Positions 1-10,820 are shown, counted from the stretch's first letter. The stretch: 64,000 bases of DNA from Saccharina japonica (GCA_008828725.1 MEHQ01001888.1:105948-169947), one strand, 5' to 3'. Program-made: numbers and translations. Notes: generated by a model from the sequence alone, not told the origin.

Positions 1-90
1 GGGGGGGTGGGGTACTCATGTCGTGCATGGCTGTAGTCGTATGACCGTGGACCCTCGCATCTCTACGGGACGGAGCACGTTGACGTCATA
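1..90 (-). repeat. Fragment of the CCCGGCATTGTAGGG dispersed repeat
   Basis: Reverse-strand copy of a sequence seen again near 20.95, 21.42, 22.25, 29.93, 39.1 and 62.9 kb. The shared core reads CGTCCCGGCATTGTAGGGAT, then GTCTATGGTCAT, then CACGACATGAGTAC, followed by a C-rich run. In the 21.4 kb copy it is continuous with LINE-like coding sequence, so this is probably a truncated piece of that family. It is cut by the window edge. Confidence 0.7.
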
Positions 91-540
91 ATCATCATCA
101 CTATATCACTATCATCATTATCTTTTAGATTTATATTTAAATTAAAATAATTATATGTTAATTATTATATTTTTTGTTTTAATTTCAATTTTATTTAATT
201 ACAATTACATGTTAATTCATATAATTTTAGTTTTACTTTCAATTTCAATTTTGATTTTGATTTTAATTTTGATTTTGATTTTGATTTTAACTCTAATTAT
301 AGTTATTGCAAATGTGCCCTCAGCAGCCTCGGCCTCGTCGCGTAGCCGGTGTCGTTTCCGCCATTTCGTTTCTCGACATTTTTTCCCTCTAGGCCATCAT
401 CAAGCTAGTTAAGTCCCAAATTCATTATTCATTTGTCGCACCCTCGTTTCAGGCACAACCTACGCTTTGGAATCAGGCTATATATAATATAATACAAAAA
501 AAACATACACATATATATATATATAATACGTATTATATAG
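91..540. other. AT-rich low-complexity stretch, no gene
   Basis: Degenerate TTTTGA and TTTAAT repeats give way to a short non-repetitive tract and a TA-rich run. The open frames here encode only Ile/Leu-rich low-complexity peptide. No gene is seen. Confidence 0.6.
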
Positions 541-673
541 ATGATAGTACCGTCTTTTTTCTGAGGCTCCTTGCTTGAGGAGCTCTCTATACTAATAGTA
601 AGCCACCCCGAAACTGATTTCGGAGGAAACTGAAAGTGCTACATACCCGATGAAGAATCCTACGGCCTGCTAA

Positions 674-884
674 GGGCCCATATTAACGAGTACACAATAA
701 ATTCAATTTGTGAAAAAATAAAATTCAAATACGCTTTTCATTGGTCAACACACGCACCAGCACCAAATATTAGGATCTTGGGGTATAATCTTGGGTGGTG
801 GTGCGGGTCCTGACCAATGAAGAGCGGATTTGATTTATTTTTTTTCCAAATTGATTTTTTTTTTTTCATCGTTAAAACGGGCCC
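674..884. mobile_element. MITE with GGGCCC terminal inverted repeats, TAA target duplication
   Basis: A 211-bp element starts GGGCCCATATTAACGA and ends with the inverse of GGGCCCGTTTTAACGA, followed by a second matching block (AAATTCAATTTG against AAATCAATTTGG). TAA flanks it at 671-673 and 885-887. A TAA (TWA) duplication and GG-starting inverted ends are typical of PIF/Harbinger non-autonomous elements; that assignment is an inference. No coding capacity. Confidence 0.7.
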
Positions 885-887
885 TAA

Positions 888-1787
888 GGGCCCATATTAA
901 CGAGTATAAAATAAATTCAATTTGGAAAAAAAAAAATTCAAACACGCTTTTCATTGGTCAACACACGCACCAGCATCAAAGATTAGGATCTTGGGGTCTA
1001 ATCAATTTGAATTGGACGAAAAAACCAAGAAGGTCCCAGGACCTTCTTTTCCAAAGAATTCAAATCAAATTGAGGAGTTGGCCCGACTTGGACCGGCATG
1101 TCCACGGTGGGCAAACGCCCCCGGTATCAACTCTGGTCATTTCTTGCCGTGGGCATCGGAGTGACACGACCGAGGCAGACAACAGCTTGAAACCACCAAA
1201 ACGAGGCCCACCGGCGACAACAGCCGCGCCCACCCCTATAAGACCATATGCACAAGCCCCGTTAGCCGCGGCCTGGCGCCTCCAAAAACCAATCATTGGC
1301 GGTTCGCAATCCCCAACTTTTCAAACAGCCGATGCTCCAACCCGATCAAAAACCAACGCGATCGACCCAACAAACAGCCATTGATTACGCTCAATACTTC
1401 GATAAAAAACACCATCGCCCCCCCTGCTCTCCGCCCGTGGCGTCCAAGGAATCCCTACGCCCACCCAGCCGAGACCCTGAGACGCGATAGCTTCCTATCC
1501 TCGGCTCAAAAGCAAAAGTTGGCTGCGCGCGGCCGCGCACGCGTTCGACGCCAGCTTTGCCCTCTCGCTCTCCTCCCGTCGCACATGCTTTCCCTCTCGT
1601 CTCCTCTCGTCGATTTTTTTCACCTGGGCGCTGTGACGCATGCTGCGTTTTTTCGATTTCATAAATATTTGAACGAGCAATTCACTATTCCCCATAGGAC
1701 GCAAACCAGTTTTTTTTTGCGAAATCACATTCAAATAGGATTTCATTTTCCAAATTGAATTTTTGCTGTCTTCGTTAAGATGGGCCC
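888..1787. mobile_element. 900-bp GGGCCC-ended element, TAA target duplication
   Basis: The termini are inverted copies of about 38 bp: GGGCCCATATTAACGAG on the left and the inverse of GGGCCCATCTTAACGAAG on the right, each followed by AAATTCAATTTGG. TAA flanks both sides (885-887, 1,788-1,790), the left one shared with the 674-884 element. The first 115 bp are about 90% identical to the start of that neighbour. The GC-rich interior has open frames but no recognisable transposase. Likely a non-autonomous PIF/Harbinger-type element with captured or unrelated filler. Confidence 0.65.
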
Positions 1788-1952
1788 TAAGTATAAAATG
1801 AAAAATATTGCAACACCAAAATGGAATTCCGACGACAAAAATGGAATTCCGACGATTTTGGGTTAAGAAGCCTTTAATAGGTCATTCAGAAATCGTTTCA
1901 GCCAAAAAAAGGTATACCTTATACCTCTATCATCGTATTAATAGCATGCGTC

Positions 1953-2124
1953 TAATGTACTTGATTAAAACCAAGAGTAGTTTTTTTTTTTCAGGGTCAA
2001 ACTACGTTTTGGCACCTGGAAGTTGGGTTCGAATTTGTTTTTATATGCTGGAAAAAAGGGTTATTAAGGCTCGGGAGCACCTGATTCAAGAATGTGAGCG
2101 AGGTGGGGTGAACTGTTTTTTGTT

Positions 2125-2184
<60 letters not shown>

Positions 2185-2273
2185 GCCCTCGTTCGAGCTG
2201 CGCCTTCTTTCCGCGCCGCCACGGTTTTGTGTGTGTGTGTGTGTGTGTGTTTTTTGTGTTTTTTGTTTTGCAG
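1953..2273. other. Gene-free stretch with long (TTG)n and (GT)n tracts upstream of RING exon
   Basis: Contains (TTG) repeated about 20 times at 2,127-2,185 and (GT)11 at 2,229-2,250, then a T-rich tract ending in CAG at 2,273, which acts as the splice acceptor for the first visible RING-gene exon. No upstream membrane-domain exon could be recognised. Confidence 0.6.
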
Positions 2274-3957
2274 GGCATGGAAGCGATGTTCAGGATGGAT
2301 CGCCTCGTGCGAGCGGCGTGTTACGTGTGCCGCGGCGACTTGGTGAGTGAACCCCAACGGCGCGGAGCTATATACATACGCACTACATAAGAGTTCTACT
2401 ACCGTAGTATGGCGTTCCTTCCTTGCTCAGTAGGTTTTATTGCAGGACTTAAGAAACAAGAAAACTGGCCCAGGATGTTCTCCATGTGATCGAAGGAAGG
2501 TGTCTTCCTTTCACGTTCTCAGTGGGTTTCGTCGCGATGTTCCATGTTGGTTGTGCCGATTTTGCTTGCAACCAGATACGGTTGGGATGTCGGTTTGGGA
2601 AGATTAGGGAGTTCCAGTGGTAGCTAGGCTTTGTTTTTGTATTTCGCCACGCGCTGCTGGTCTGAGGATCAACAACCTTCAAGTCATTTTCCACACAAGG
2701 AAATATGATCATACTGAGACTCGAACCCACGCATAATCATGCTCAGAAGCGGATGATTTACCCACCGAACAATACTGACTCGGTAAGTACCGCTTCGGGT
2801 CTATATGCATGCCGTTCCGTTTTTGCCCGATCTCATTATCTCTTCCCTCCTTCGTTTTCTTTTTTCCTCCTCATTTTGGCTGTCCCTTCCTCGAGTTTTT
2901 CTCATTATCGCTTCATTTCTCCGTATTTTCCGTTTTTTTTTTCTCTCAATATCGCTCCCTTTTTCCACATTTTCCGGTTTTTTTTTTCTCATTGTCGCTT
3001 CCTTTCTCCGCCTTTTCCGTTTTTGTTTTTTTTCTGTCATTATCGCTTTGTTTCTCCGCCTTTTCCGTTGTTTGGCGACGCGCCAGGAGCGAGGGAAATT
3101 TGCCACCCCTGAAGAAGTGGCCGAGGCTGGCTCGCCCGACTGCTCGATCTGCTACGACCGCATGGACCGCCCGCTGCTCCTGCCGTGCCAGCACCTCTTC
3201 TGCGGCGAGTGCGTCGCGGAGTGGTGAGTGTGGCTTCTTGGAGCGACCGTTTCCACCTCCCACCGCCTTTTTTTTTTTTTTTTACCGAAAACCTAAAATT
3301 GGCGCGACCATTTCATTTTTCCATCTTTCAAACCACGTTTTTTTTTTGTTTTCCTTTTTTGAAGGGTTTTCCCCCCCTACGTATTCCCCCGCAACAAAAG
3401 CAACACGGCCACGTGAAACAATACACCTTGTTTAGAGCCAGGCCTGCTTTATTTTAACACCACGTGGATGAAAGAAAAAGAAGACCACGAGTTTGCGACT
3501 ATTTTCCGCCGAACTTTTTGTTTTTTGTTTTTTGTTTTTGGCGCGCGAAGGACGAGGCCGAGAAGCATTTTTTTTGTGGCAACATTTTCGCCGCACATTG
3601 TTTTTTTGTCCCGAAAAAAGAAGGGATCACATAAAAATACGCCCATTTTTCATTCGGACCGTGTTTGTCAACGTGCCCGTGGTACCGTTGTTTGGACTTG
3701 CCGTGCGCCCCCCCATATGACTACGGCCATGCATGAAAACAAAGTACCCCCCCCCCCCCCCCCCCTCCCCCCCCCCTCCCCCCCCCCCTCCCCCCCCCCC
3801 CCCCCCCTCCCCCCCCCCTCCCCCCCCCCCCTCCCTCCTGTGCAGGTTGGACCGAGAGCGAACGTGTCCCCTCTGTCGGGCCGAGGTGCCGACGGCCAAT
3901 CCGATCCCCAAGTCTCTTCGAGATGGCCGCACGACGATTCTCCCGCAGATACTTTAG
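2274..3957 (+). CDS. RNFT1/RNFT2-like RING finger E3 ubiquitin ligase, C-terminal exons
   Basis: Three exons, 2,274-2,342, 3,087-3,223 and 3,846-3,957 (stop TAG), join across GT-AG introns (744 and 622 bp; GTGAGT at both donors; phases 0 and 2) into 105 residues. The product has a perfect C3HC4 RING: CSIC, 11 residues, CQHLFC, GEC, 10 residues, CPLC. Before the RING is KFATPEEVAEAG and after it a short tail ending RDGRTTILPQIL. Both flanks match the RNFT (RING finger and transmembrane) family, whose members are multi-pass membrane E3 ligases implicated in ER protein turnover. The transmembrane N-terminal half is not visible. Either its exons lie before the window or this is a truncated copy; an internal ATG at 2,277 could start a short form. 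A segment near RAACYVCRGDL is extra compared with the homologues I recall. Family assignment is firm; completeness of the gene is uncertain. Confidence 0.85.
2700..2790 (-). repeat. Possible tRNA-derived SINE fragment inside the RING gene intron
   Basis: On the minus strand there is a D-arm-like GGTGGGTAAATCATCCG followed by an anticodon-arm-like segment and a B-box-like GGTTCGAGTCT, in tRNA order and spacing. The T stem does not pair, so it is not a functional tRNA gene. A decayed tRNA-derived SINE head is the likeliest reading. Confidence 0.3.
3747..3839 (+). repeat. 93-bp C/T tract directly before the last RING exon acceptor
   Basis: Nearly pure C with scattered T, running up to TCCTGTGCAG at the acceptor (exon starts at 3,846). 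It replaces a normal polypyrimidine tract and could fold as i-motif, with a G-quadruplex on the other strand. The proline- or glycine-rich frames through it are artefacts of composition. Confidence 0.8.
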
Positions 3958-4557
3958 GCTTGATTGTTAACTGTTTCATGCACTGCTACATACCTGGTAC
4001 CCTGTTGTTGTTGTGGTTAGTTGTTGCGGTGTCATCTCAAGGACGCACGCAACCGAAACAGTTTTAAGCGAGGCGTCCCCGTTCAAGCGATCCTTCCCCC
4101 CCCCCCCAGCAGGTACTTTTTCTAAGGTGTTATGTTGCGGGGGTATTTGGAGAAACGCAAGCTCGAAAGTTTGCGCAGACCCCCCCCTCCCTCCCGTTCA
4201 AGTGTTGCGGGGTAGTTTTAACGCAACCGGGGGAATTTTTGCGCGGGGCCCCCGGTAAAGACGAGGGAGCGGGTTCCTGAACGCCCACCTTGCCAACGCT
4301 ATCGCTGGAGCTACCTATATCAGGAGTTAGGGTTGTTCGCGAGATCATGTTGGACCAAGAGATGCTATATAGTAATAGCGTAGGAGAACAGTTTTTTTTG
4401 TTTTTTGTTTTGGGGCGCGACAAGGCTTGTTTTGGTAGTATTGTACTGGTTTTAGTGTACGAGAGGCGGCCAGTCGAAGGGTCAAACACCGCGGTCTGCT
4501 AGGATGTTTGCGTATTAATAGGGATGACGGCTGACTCTAGTTTTAGTGTAAGGAGAG
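3958..4557. other. Intergenic, no gene seen
   Basis: Downstream of the RING gene. Holds short C runs and a TGCGGGG.TA motif twice (4,136 and 4,205). Nothing gene-like recognised. Confidence 0.5.
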
Positions 4558-4674
4558 GTCAGTCAAGGCTGTCAGTCAAGGCCGTCAGTCAAGGCTTCCA
4601 GTCAAGGCTTTCAGTCAAGGCTGTCAGTCAAGCCCGTCAGTCAAGGCTGTCAGTCAAGGCTGTCAGTCAAGGGC
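4558..4674. repeat. 13-bp minisatellite, nine copies (GTCAGTCAAGGCT)
   Basis: Nine contiguous 13-bp units with one or two substitutions each. It is preceded by TTTTAGTGTAAGGAGAG. The same lead-in plus a GGCGGCCAGTCGAAGG degenerate unit occurs at about 4,450-4,500. Confidence 0.85.
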
Positions 4675-5000
4675 TCACACTGGGGGTCTTTTAGCATATG
4701 CTAATATTTTTTATGCTGAGCGCTCAACGTCTAGACCGCCTCCGCGCCCCTACGTAAAAAAACAGCGAAAAAATCGGATGGTTTTTGGATATATATATAT
4801 GTATGGCACATATTTATCGCGAGGCGGAGGGGGAGATTTCTCGTGCCGCATTTCTTTTGCATGGTCGATTATGTTTTGATTTGAAGGTTCGCTATCTTAT
4901 CGGCAGTTCGAGATTTTTGGCGACCCGCAGTTCTCTGGGTTTGTCGATGGGGGGTACAGCAGTATCTGATTGGCAAGTGTGTTCTTTTTAAAGGTACTCT
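4675..5000. other. Intergenic, no gene seen
   Basis: AT-rich unique-looking sequence between minisatellites. No recognisable gene. Confidence 0.4.
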
Positions 5001-5240
5001 ATTTTATTGGCGATTATATTTGAATTGAGGGTACACTATCTGATCGACACTTTTGTTGGATTTGAAGGTACACTACGATCTATTTGCGATTACTACGTAG
5101 AGATTCCGCGAGCCGCAGTTCTCTGATTGATCCATTAAGGTGCGAATAGAAGGTACACCATTGACTAGAAGGTACACAACTGAATAGAACGTACACCATT
5201 GGATTTAAGGTACACCATTAACTTGAAGGTACACTATATA
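5000..5240. repeat. Degenerate GAAGGTACACCATT repeat cluster
   Basis: The motif AAGGTACAC(C/T)A(T/C) recurs at irregular 18-35 bp spacing, with variants GAGGGTACACTATC and GAACGTACACCATT. At least eight copies are visible. Spacing is tighter towards the right end. Confidence 0.6.
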
Positions 5241-5578
5241 TCTAATTTGCAATTGACCAAAACATCATGGTCGTTATTTGGCGTCGTCAATGGTGATGAC
5301 AATGACGTCACCCCAACCAATTTGGGGTCGTAATCGTAGTTTATTTATTTGTATTCGTGGTTACCGGTATAATGTGAATGAAACCGCTCTCTGATTTTTT
5401 TCGTTTCTTCATAAAACATTCCCTTTGTGTGAGCGGTGGGTGGCCGGCCTGCCCTTTTGCCCTTGTCCCCAAATATGCTACGAGTACGAGGTATATATTT
5501 CGTAGGGGATTGGTCTTTCTGGACGCGTCAAGGCCTCGGTTGACCTTGACGTATATACTAGTTATAGAGTAGATGAGC

Positions 5579-5643
5579 GGTCAGCCAAGGCGGTCAGTCA
5601 AGGCGGCCAGTCAAGGATGCCAGTCAAGGATGCCAGTCAAGGC
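5579..5643. repeat. Second 13-bp minisatellite locus, five copies
   Basis: Units GGTCAGCCAAGGC, GGTCAGTCAAGGC, GGCCAGTCAAGGA, TGCCAGTCAAGGA and TGCCAGTCAAGGC. Same family as the array at 4,558-4,674; both lie by a GGTCAAACA..GCGGTCT motif. Confidence 0.8.
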
Positions 5644-6057
5644 GGTCAAACAGCGGTCTCTTACTGTACGTAGCACATTTTCTTGCCTCAGACGCGTCGC
5701 CCCCCCCCCCTGGAGTTGCTCCACGCATGTATATCCCTTTGCGCCAGGGCATAGCACGACGGGAGGGAGGGAGGGAGGGACGGTGTTTTGTCGGGGATGA
5801 TCTGTCTGTGGGCCATGTCGAGGAGACCTTGGCGTCACCTTGAGATAACCGATGTCTTTGGTGTTTCGACATGTCCTATGTACGTACCAGGTACGTCGTA
5901 GGGCCAAACGGTGTAATCCATCTCGGAGCCTTCCGGCGGGGACGCTCAGGTATAACCCTCTCATAACTGCGTTCCCGTTTCTGGTACTAATTACTTGGAA
6001 TTAAGGTCAAGTATACGTTTCTACACAGTAGTGCAGTCGTAAAAGGGTTACAGAGTA

Positions 6058-6236
6058 CAGGACACCTAAATACAGAAACAGGCTATCGTACGAGTAATAA
6101 GAGCCAGGCTGAGATTTGGAGGAATGTTAAGAAGATTCGGGAGTCGTCATCTTGAACTTAGTGTAGAAAAAAACCCACTCTCTAATAAGAAATCCGGCCT
6201 GGACCAGATTTCCTGTTTCTAATATTAGGCGTCCTG
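6058..6236. mobile_element. TA-flanked MITE, CAGGACACCTA ends
   Basis: 179 bp with inverted ends CAGGACACCTAA and the inverse of CAGGACGCCTAA, flanked by TA on both sides (6,056-6,057; 6,237-6,238). The interior contains AATAAGA(A)ATC blocks. An inverted relative lies at 55,512-55,680. A TA duplication points to a Tc1/mariner-type non-autonomous element. Confidence 0.75.
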
Positions 6237-6799
6237 TACTGTAGCGAGGAAGGACATGGAAACACGGGGATTTTACTTTCCCCTGAATTTACTCGTATGC
6301 ATCTCGGGAAGACCTCTACGTGTATTGGGGACAAACCTCAGGGCGATGAGATAAGGATATCCGAGCCATTTCTACACAGTAGTTCAGACCTCTCATCTAG
6401 AGCCACCATCTAGACCTTCGACCGGATATCGGCCGCCATATTTGTGTAGATATACACAGGAGGTCGATCCGCCTGTCTGTGAGGGAGCATGGCGACTTTA
6501 TTCCTTTCTCCTGCGTCCCGGGGCGGTAGACGTACGTTTGGATGATCTATCTCTTTTTGTCAAGCTCAGTGAAGCGAGAACCGCGCCGCGGGCGAAACAA
6601 CAGACCAGCAGCAAGCGCAGCGTTTTCGATGTCTCTAGTAATAGTCGGAGAAGATTTATCTGTCATCGGGCGCTTCTGGCTAAATAAACCCTGCCAGGAC
6701 TGCCCGCACGATTTTTTGGAGAAAAACATGGATTTTTTAGTGTGCGATTCGTTTTTGCAGCAGCGGCAGCAGTAAAAGGGATAATAAGCTGGGGAGGGG
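6237..6799. other. No gene recognised
   Basis: Short open frames on both strands with no recognisable motif. Confidence 0.4.
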
Positions 6800-6968
6800 G
6801 TGTGCACGGGTGGTGGTGATGTTGATGGTGGTACTGGTGGTGGCAGTGGAGGTTGGTGGCGGTGGTGGCAGTGAAGGTTGGTGGCGATGGTGGCGGTGGC
6901 GGCGGTGGTGGTGGTGGTGGTGGTGGGGTGGGGGGGAGGGATGGGGTGGGGTGGGGTGGGGTGGGGTG
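6800..6968. repeat. GGT/GGGGT-rich G-tract cluster
   Basis: About 170 bp of GGTGGT, GGCGGT and finally GGGGTGGGGT repeats, a strong G-quadruplex candidate on the plus strand. Pro/His/Thr-rich frames on the minus strand are compositional. Confidence 0.8.
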
Positions 6969-6969
6969 T

Positions 6970-8912
6970 GCGTGCGGGTGTCTCTCTCTTTCTTGTGTGT
7001 GAAGGGTGCTCGGGGCGTGTACGTCCCGCGGGGAGGATGCCTTCTCCCGGGCTTGCGCAGTTGTTGTCGTTGTCGCGAGTAAGGCGGGGAATACTGGCGC
7101 GCGCGCGTGGAAACATTCTGATGGACAATAACGGTATGGAGGAGCTGTGTCAGCTACCCTAAACATAAAGCTTCGGGACGATGCGCTTCTCAATCATCAC
7201 CAGCTTATGTACCTCATTACTCGTACTGCTGTAGTCATCTGTTGGGGGTTTTCTATTAACCACATTGTTGGGATATTCTTATTAGTGATAAATGCGAACC
7301 GGTCTACGTGTCAAGCCCAGACGGGCGTTCATCTATCTGTCGATATTTTATTTTGTGTCTGTCTGTGTCGGTTGATTGTGGCTTTCATCACCACGCCGAC
7401 CAGGAGGGAGGGCGCGCCTATGATGTATATCTTCGCGAAGGCGGGAGTGGTGCGAAGTACTGCGCGGCTACCGATCGACGCTGGTTTGCTTCCGAAACGT
7501 GGCGATCAAGATCTATCCACAGTACTATCTAGCGAGTATAGGAATAGGGGCTTGTTTCTGTGGGAGGGGACGGGCGGACAGCGTGGATGGGTGTCGTCTA
7601 TACCGTCTGCCGGCACTTCCCGCACAAACACCCGTTCGTTCAATCATTGCTGAACGTGTGGCAAAAAAAAGCCAGGGCGTGCTCTCGGCATGATGGCTTG
7701 TATGCGCGGCTGCGAGAAGGTATATTATCGCCGGCGGAGTTTGGCTCCCGAAAACCGAACCCGACGCACGCACAATGTACATTACATGTTATATACTACG
7801 GAAATTCGTTGATGATACCATTCCACGAAAGAATCAGAACAAGTTCCCACGTGCCCCCCCCCAATTCAGGCCTGCTCTTGCGCTCACTATTAATTAGATC
7901 ATCAGGCTCGGGTTGCGAGAGAGAGATCTTTAATGCAACGTAAAGTCTCGAATCTTTAATGGGGCGTAAAAGGCTCTCCTCCTCGTACGTGTGCACTGCA
8001 GTAAAGCATGCCTGGTGTAAAAACAACAAGCAGCAGCAGCAGCAGCAGCGCATGCATTATTGTTTCGGAGCGAGCGGCACAGTCGGTTGGTGGTTGACCT
8101 TTTGGGGGGGAAATGGCTCTCACAGCAAGAAGGAAGTTTCCACACATACATCGGACAGATAGGTCAGGATCTAGATCAGCTAATTATTACTGTAGGTCCC
8201 CTATCCTGCCGTTATGATTTATATTATGCTGCACACAAGATATGTCACCCAGCCCCAGCCAGCAAGTATTTGGTAGGCCACGCAGCAGCAGATAATTCGG
8301 CTCCCACCCGGTGAAATCAGCTACTACTCCTCCTGCTGCTGCTGCTGTACGTAGGCCATACCAGTAATAATATTACATATATATCAGGTATCATCTGCCC
8401 TGAACAACCTAGACACTGAAGTCAGTGGGGATCGATGGTCTGTGCGGTGTGTGGAAGTGCATAGCACAACGATCGACGGTGCTCATATGCTATATTGTTG
8501 TAATATTCTCCGGTCCTTGGACCGGAGACTCAGAAAGCATAATTCCAAAAGTGTTCCCGATTTTCAAGATAATAGGCGTGACAGAAAAGTGACCCCCTCT
8601 CATCATACCACGGGTACCCCCTTGTCCCCTCGACCCTCAAAGCCCGTTCTTGGCTTACAGCAGCGGCGTCGCGACAGTTTTTGCACGCCTCGACAGCCAA
8701 GCACACACCATGGGCCTCGGCAGAGTATCAGCAACAGAGGTGGGGTGTGTGCGACACGCCGAGGACAACGGCGCGAACAGAGCAGATCAGCACGCAAACA
8801 CGCCGAGCACTGAGTGACCTTGGGGAGTTCCTCATCTGTGATTGTTTGAACAGGGGGAGGGGGGGGTTGTGATGTGCTCCAAGGTCGCCAACACCTGGCA
8901 TGCCAAGGGTAT
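6970..8912. other. No gene recognised
   Basis: Unique-looking sequence with a short (AGC)n run at 8,031-8,048 and a (TGC)n run near 8,335. Several open frames of 60-170 codons show no family motif and no consistent splice pattern. Confidence 0.4.
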
Positions 8913-9010
8913 GCGGGTATGAGTACATGCCACGCCTCGCCACGAGTATGAGTACATGCCACGCCTCGCCACGAGTATGGGTATATGCCACGCCTCACCA
9001 CCACGCCTCG
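8913..9010. repeat. 29-bp tandem repeat, three copies
   Basis: Unit starts CGAGTATGAGTACATGCC and ends ACGCCTCGCCA. The third copy is slightly diverged and followed by a partial CCACGCCTCG. Confidence 0.8.
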
Positions 9011-10820
9011 TCAGCTCGCAACAGAGTGGAATAATGTTCTCAGTTCTGAACAAAACGAGTATGCTACGTACGTACAGCAGTCAAAATATGTTGACGGCAG
9101 TTATTTCCTATTTTCATGTTTTGTTCCGTGGCTGACGCTAAGCTTCATCCTTGACCGAGGCGCTCGCAAGCGTGTGTCGAGGAGTACAGGATAGACCGCA
9201 CTCCTGCTCGTTGTTGGTGCTTGGAACTTGCTGATTCCGCAGCTTGCTGCTTCTACGCGGCCTCGAGTGTCGGCCGGCGATCGCTGGCGTATAGCACACA
9301 GACACAGGCAGAGCACACCACCACAGCACAGATACCTGAGGCAGTTTAAACGCTGCTTATTTTATGCGAACAATAATGAGCAGTAAAGGGCAGGTATCCA
9401 GACCGCTCGCTCTGATAGCTTAGCTGCTGCATCGCACATACCGCTCTGTCCCGAAATATAAGAACGTTTTAATATAGTTGCGTATTAATTTCAATACATT
9501 TTTTATATTTCGGGACGGAGTGGTACCAAGAAGAGCGTGGCAAGAAGCACTGCCCTTGCCTTGCATTCTTGAAGGATCTTGGGTGTCGTTAGGCATTACT
9601 TGTGCACGGGACAACATATATATGGGTCTGACGAACACTACAGCAACACGTAGCGAAAAAACAATCGTGCACGCTGGGGTGACAATTATTGTACACCCAG
9701 ATTGTTATTATATAGGTTTTACTGTGTACTCGTACGAGTGCACCAAAAGAACTGTACTGCTGCTGTGTGCTCGTAGTGTACCGAGAATCCTGATCCTACG
9801 ACCGATACGTGGGAGGACGGTTCGCGCTTGATACTCAAGATTTAAGGTTCGCGCTTAGCACTCTCGGCTCTCGGCGGCTCCGGCGAAGAGCTAATTATAT
9901 TTATTTCTGCATCTTGTGGGTGGGAGCACGGTGCTGAATGGGATCAGATCCGGGTACGAAAACTTTCACCCAGCTGGGTGGACGGATATGTTTCGCTGCA
10001 AGAAATGTTGAAAGTACGGACGACCACACAGCTATTATTATAGTCGTCGTAGTGTGGGTGCTCTCGACCCAACAGTAGTACACAATGAGATACAGATATC
10101 TTGCGACCTTGGGGAAGGGGGAGGGTGTGGGTGTTGTCTTCCCACATTGGACCCGTTCTTTCTACCCAACCACATCATCAGTACACCCAGTGTCTGTCCT
10201 GATTCCTAATCCAAGAGAGATACAAATTCTGTGATCACATACTGTTGTGAAACAGAGAAAAACCAAAACAAAATAAACGCAAATTAGTATTTTTATTGGG
10301 TAAAGCAAGTGAGATGCTAACGTACCGGGTACGAGAACACAACGACACGAGCCGAAACCGAAAAACAACAACATCATAACACCATCGACACAAAGAACCG
10401 AGACACACAACCTTAGATAGAAAACACCACAAACCGTAATATAAGCCGACTACGAGAACACATCAGCAACAAAAGACAAAAGGCTATATAGACGTAAAAC
10501 AACTCTGGAGTCCCGCTATAAGAGCCGCACTAAGGACAGTAGACCGCGGCCGCAACACAAAGTAAGCAGTCACCACACAGATTACAAAAACAGGCCAACC
10601 ACACCCCCCTCCAGCTATCACGGGATACTCAACACCAAGTTCGAACAATGACAAGACAAAACATATGAAGAAATAATACATGACAGAGACGGCCTGAAGA
10701 AAAACCAATGTCCCAGAACGATAGTGGCACGGCGAGCAGCACGAAGAAGAGGAAGGCACCGGCATAGGGCGGTACAAAGGGAGAAACAAGGCAAAACACA
10801 AGAAAGAATACACTACACTA
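9011..10820. other. No gene recognised
   Basis: Contains a purine-rich stretch on the plus strand (10,240-10,800) that produces hydrophobic frames on the minus strand. No recognisable gene. Confidence 0.4.

Larger units (their letters stand above)
541..1952. mobile_element. GACGC-type TIR element interrupted by two nested elements
   Basis: The outer parts (541-670 and 1,791-1,952) align with the two halves of intact copies at 33.2 and 15.5 kb: CTGAG...CTTGAGGAGCTC on the left, and AAAATATTGC, a CAGCCAAAA block and terminal GCATGCGTC on the right. The middle is occupied by two GGGCCC-ended elements. The order of insertion is therefore clear: the GACGC element was present first. The left terminal repeat is eroded. 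Confidence 0.6.

Noticed and set aside
155-412. Hydrophobic Ile/Leu-rich open frame
   Set aside because: Produced by a degenerate TTTTGA/TTTAAT repeat; no gene context.
830-1384. 184-codon open frame inside the 900-bp TIR element as a transposase
   Set aside because: No DDE motif or known domain, starts in an A/T run and crosses an element boundary.
2700-2790. Functional tRNA gene
   Set aside because: The T stem and anticodon stem do not pair; kept only as a possible SINE fragment.
3468-4067. Proline-rich (plus) and glycine-rich (minus) proteins
   Set aside because: Both come from the C tract before the last RING exon; the real exon uses another frame.
4558-5643. CRISPR-like arrays
   Set aside because: Units are contiguous 13-mers with no spacers, and the DNA is eukaryotic.
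10162-10813. Minus-strand hydrophobic membrane proteins
   Set aside because: Composition of a purine-rich tract gives Phe/Leu/Cys-rich frames; no splice or start context and no family.
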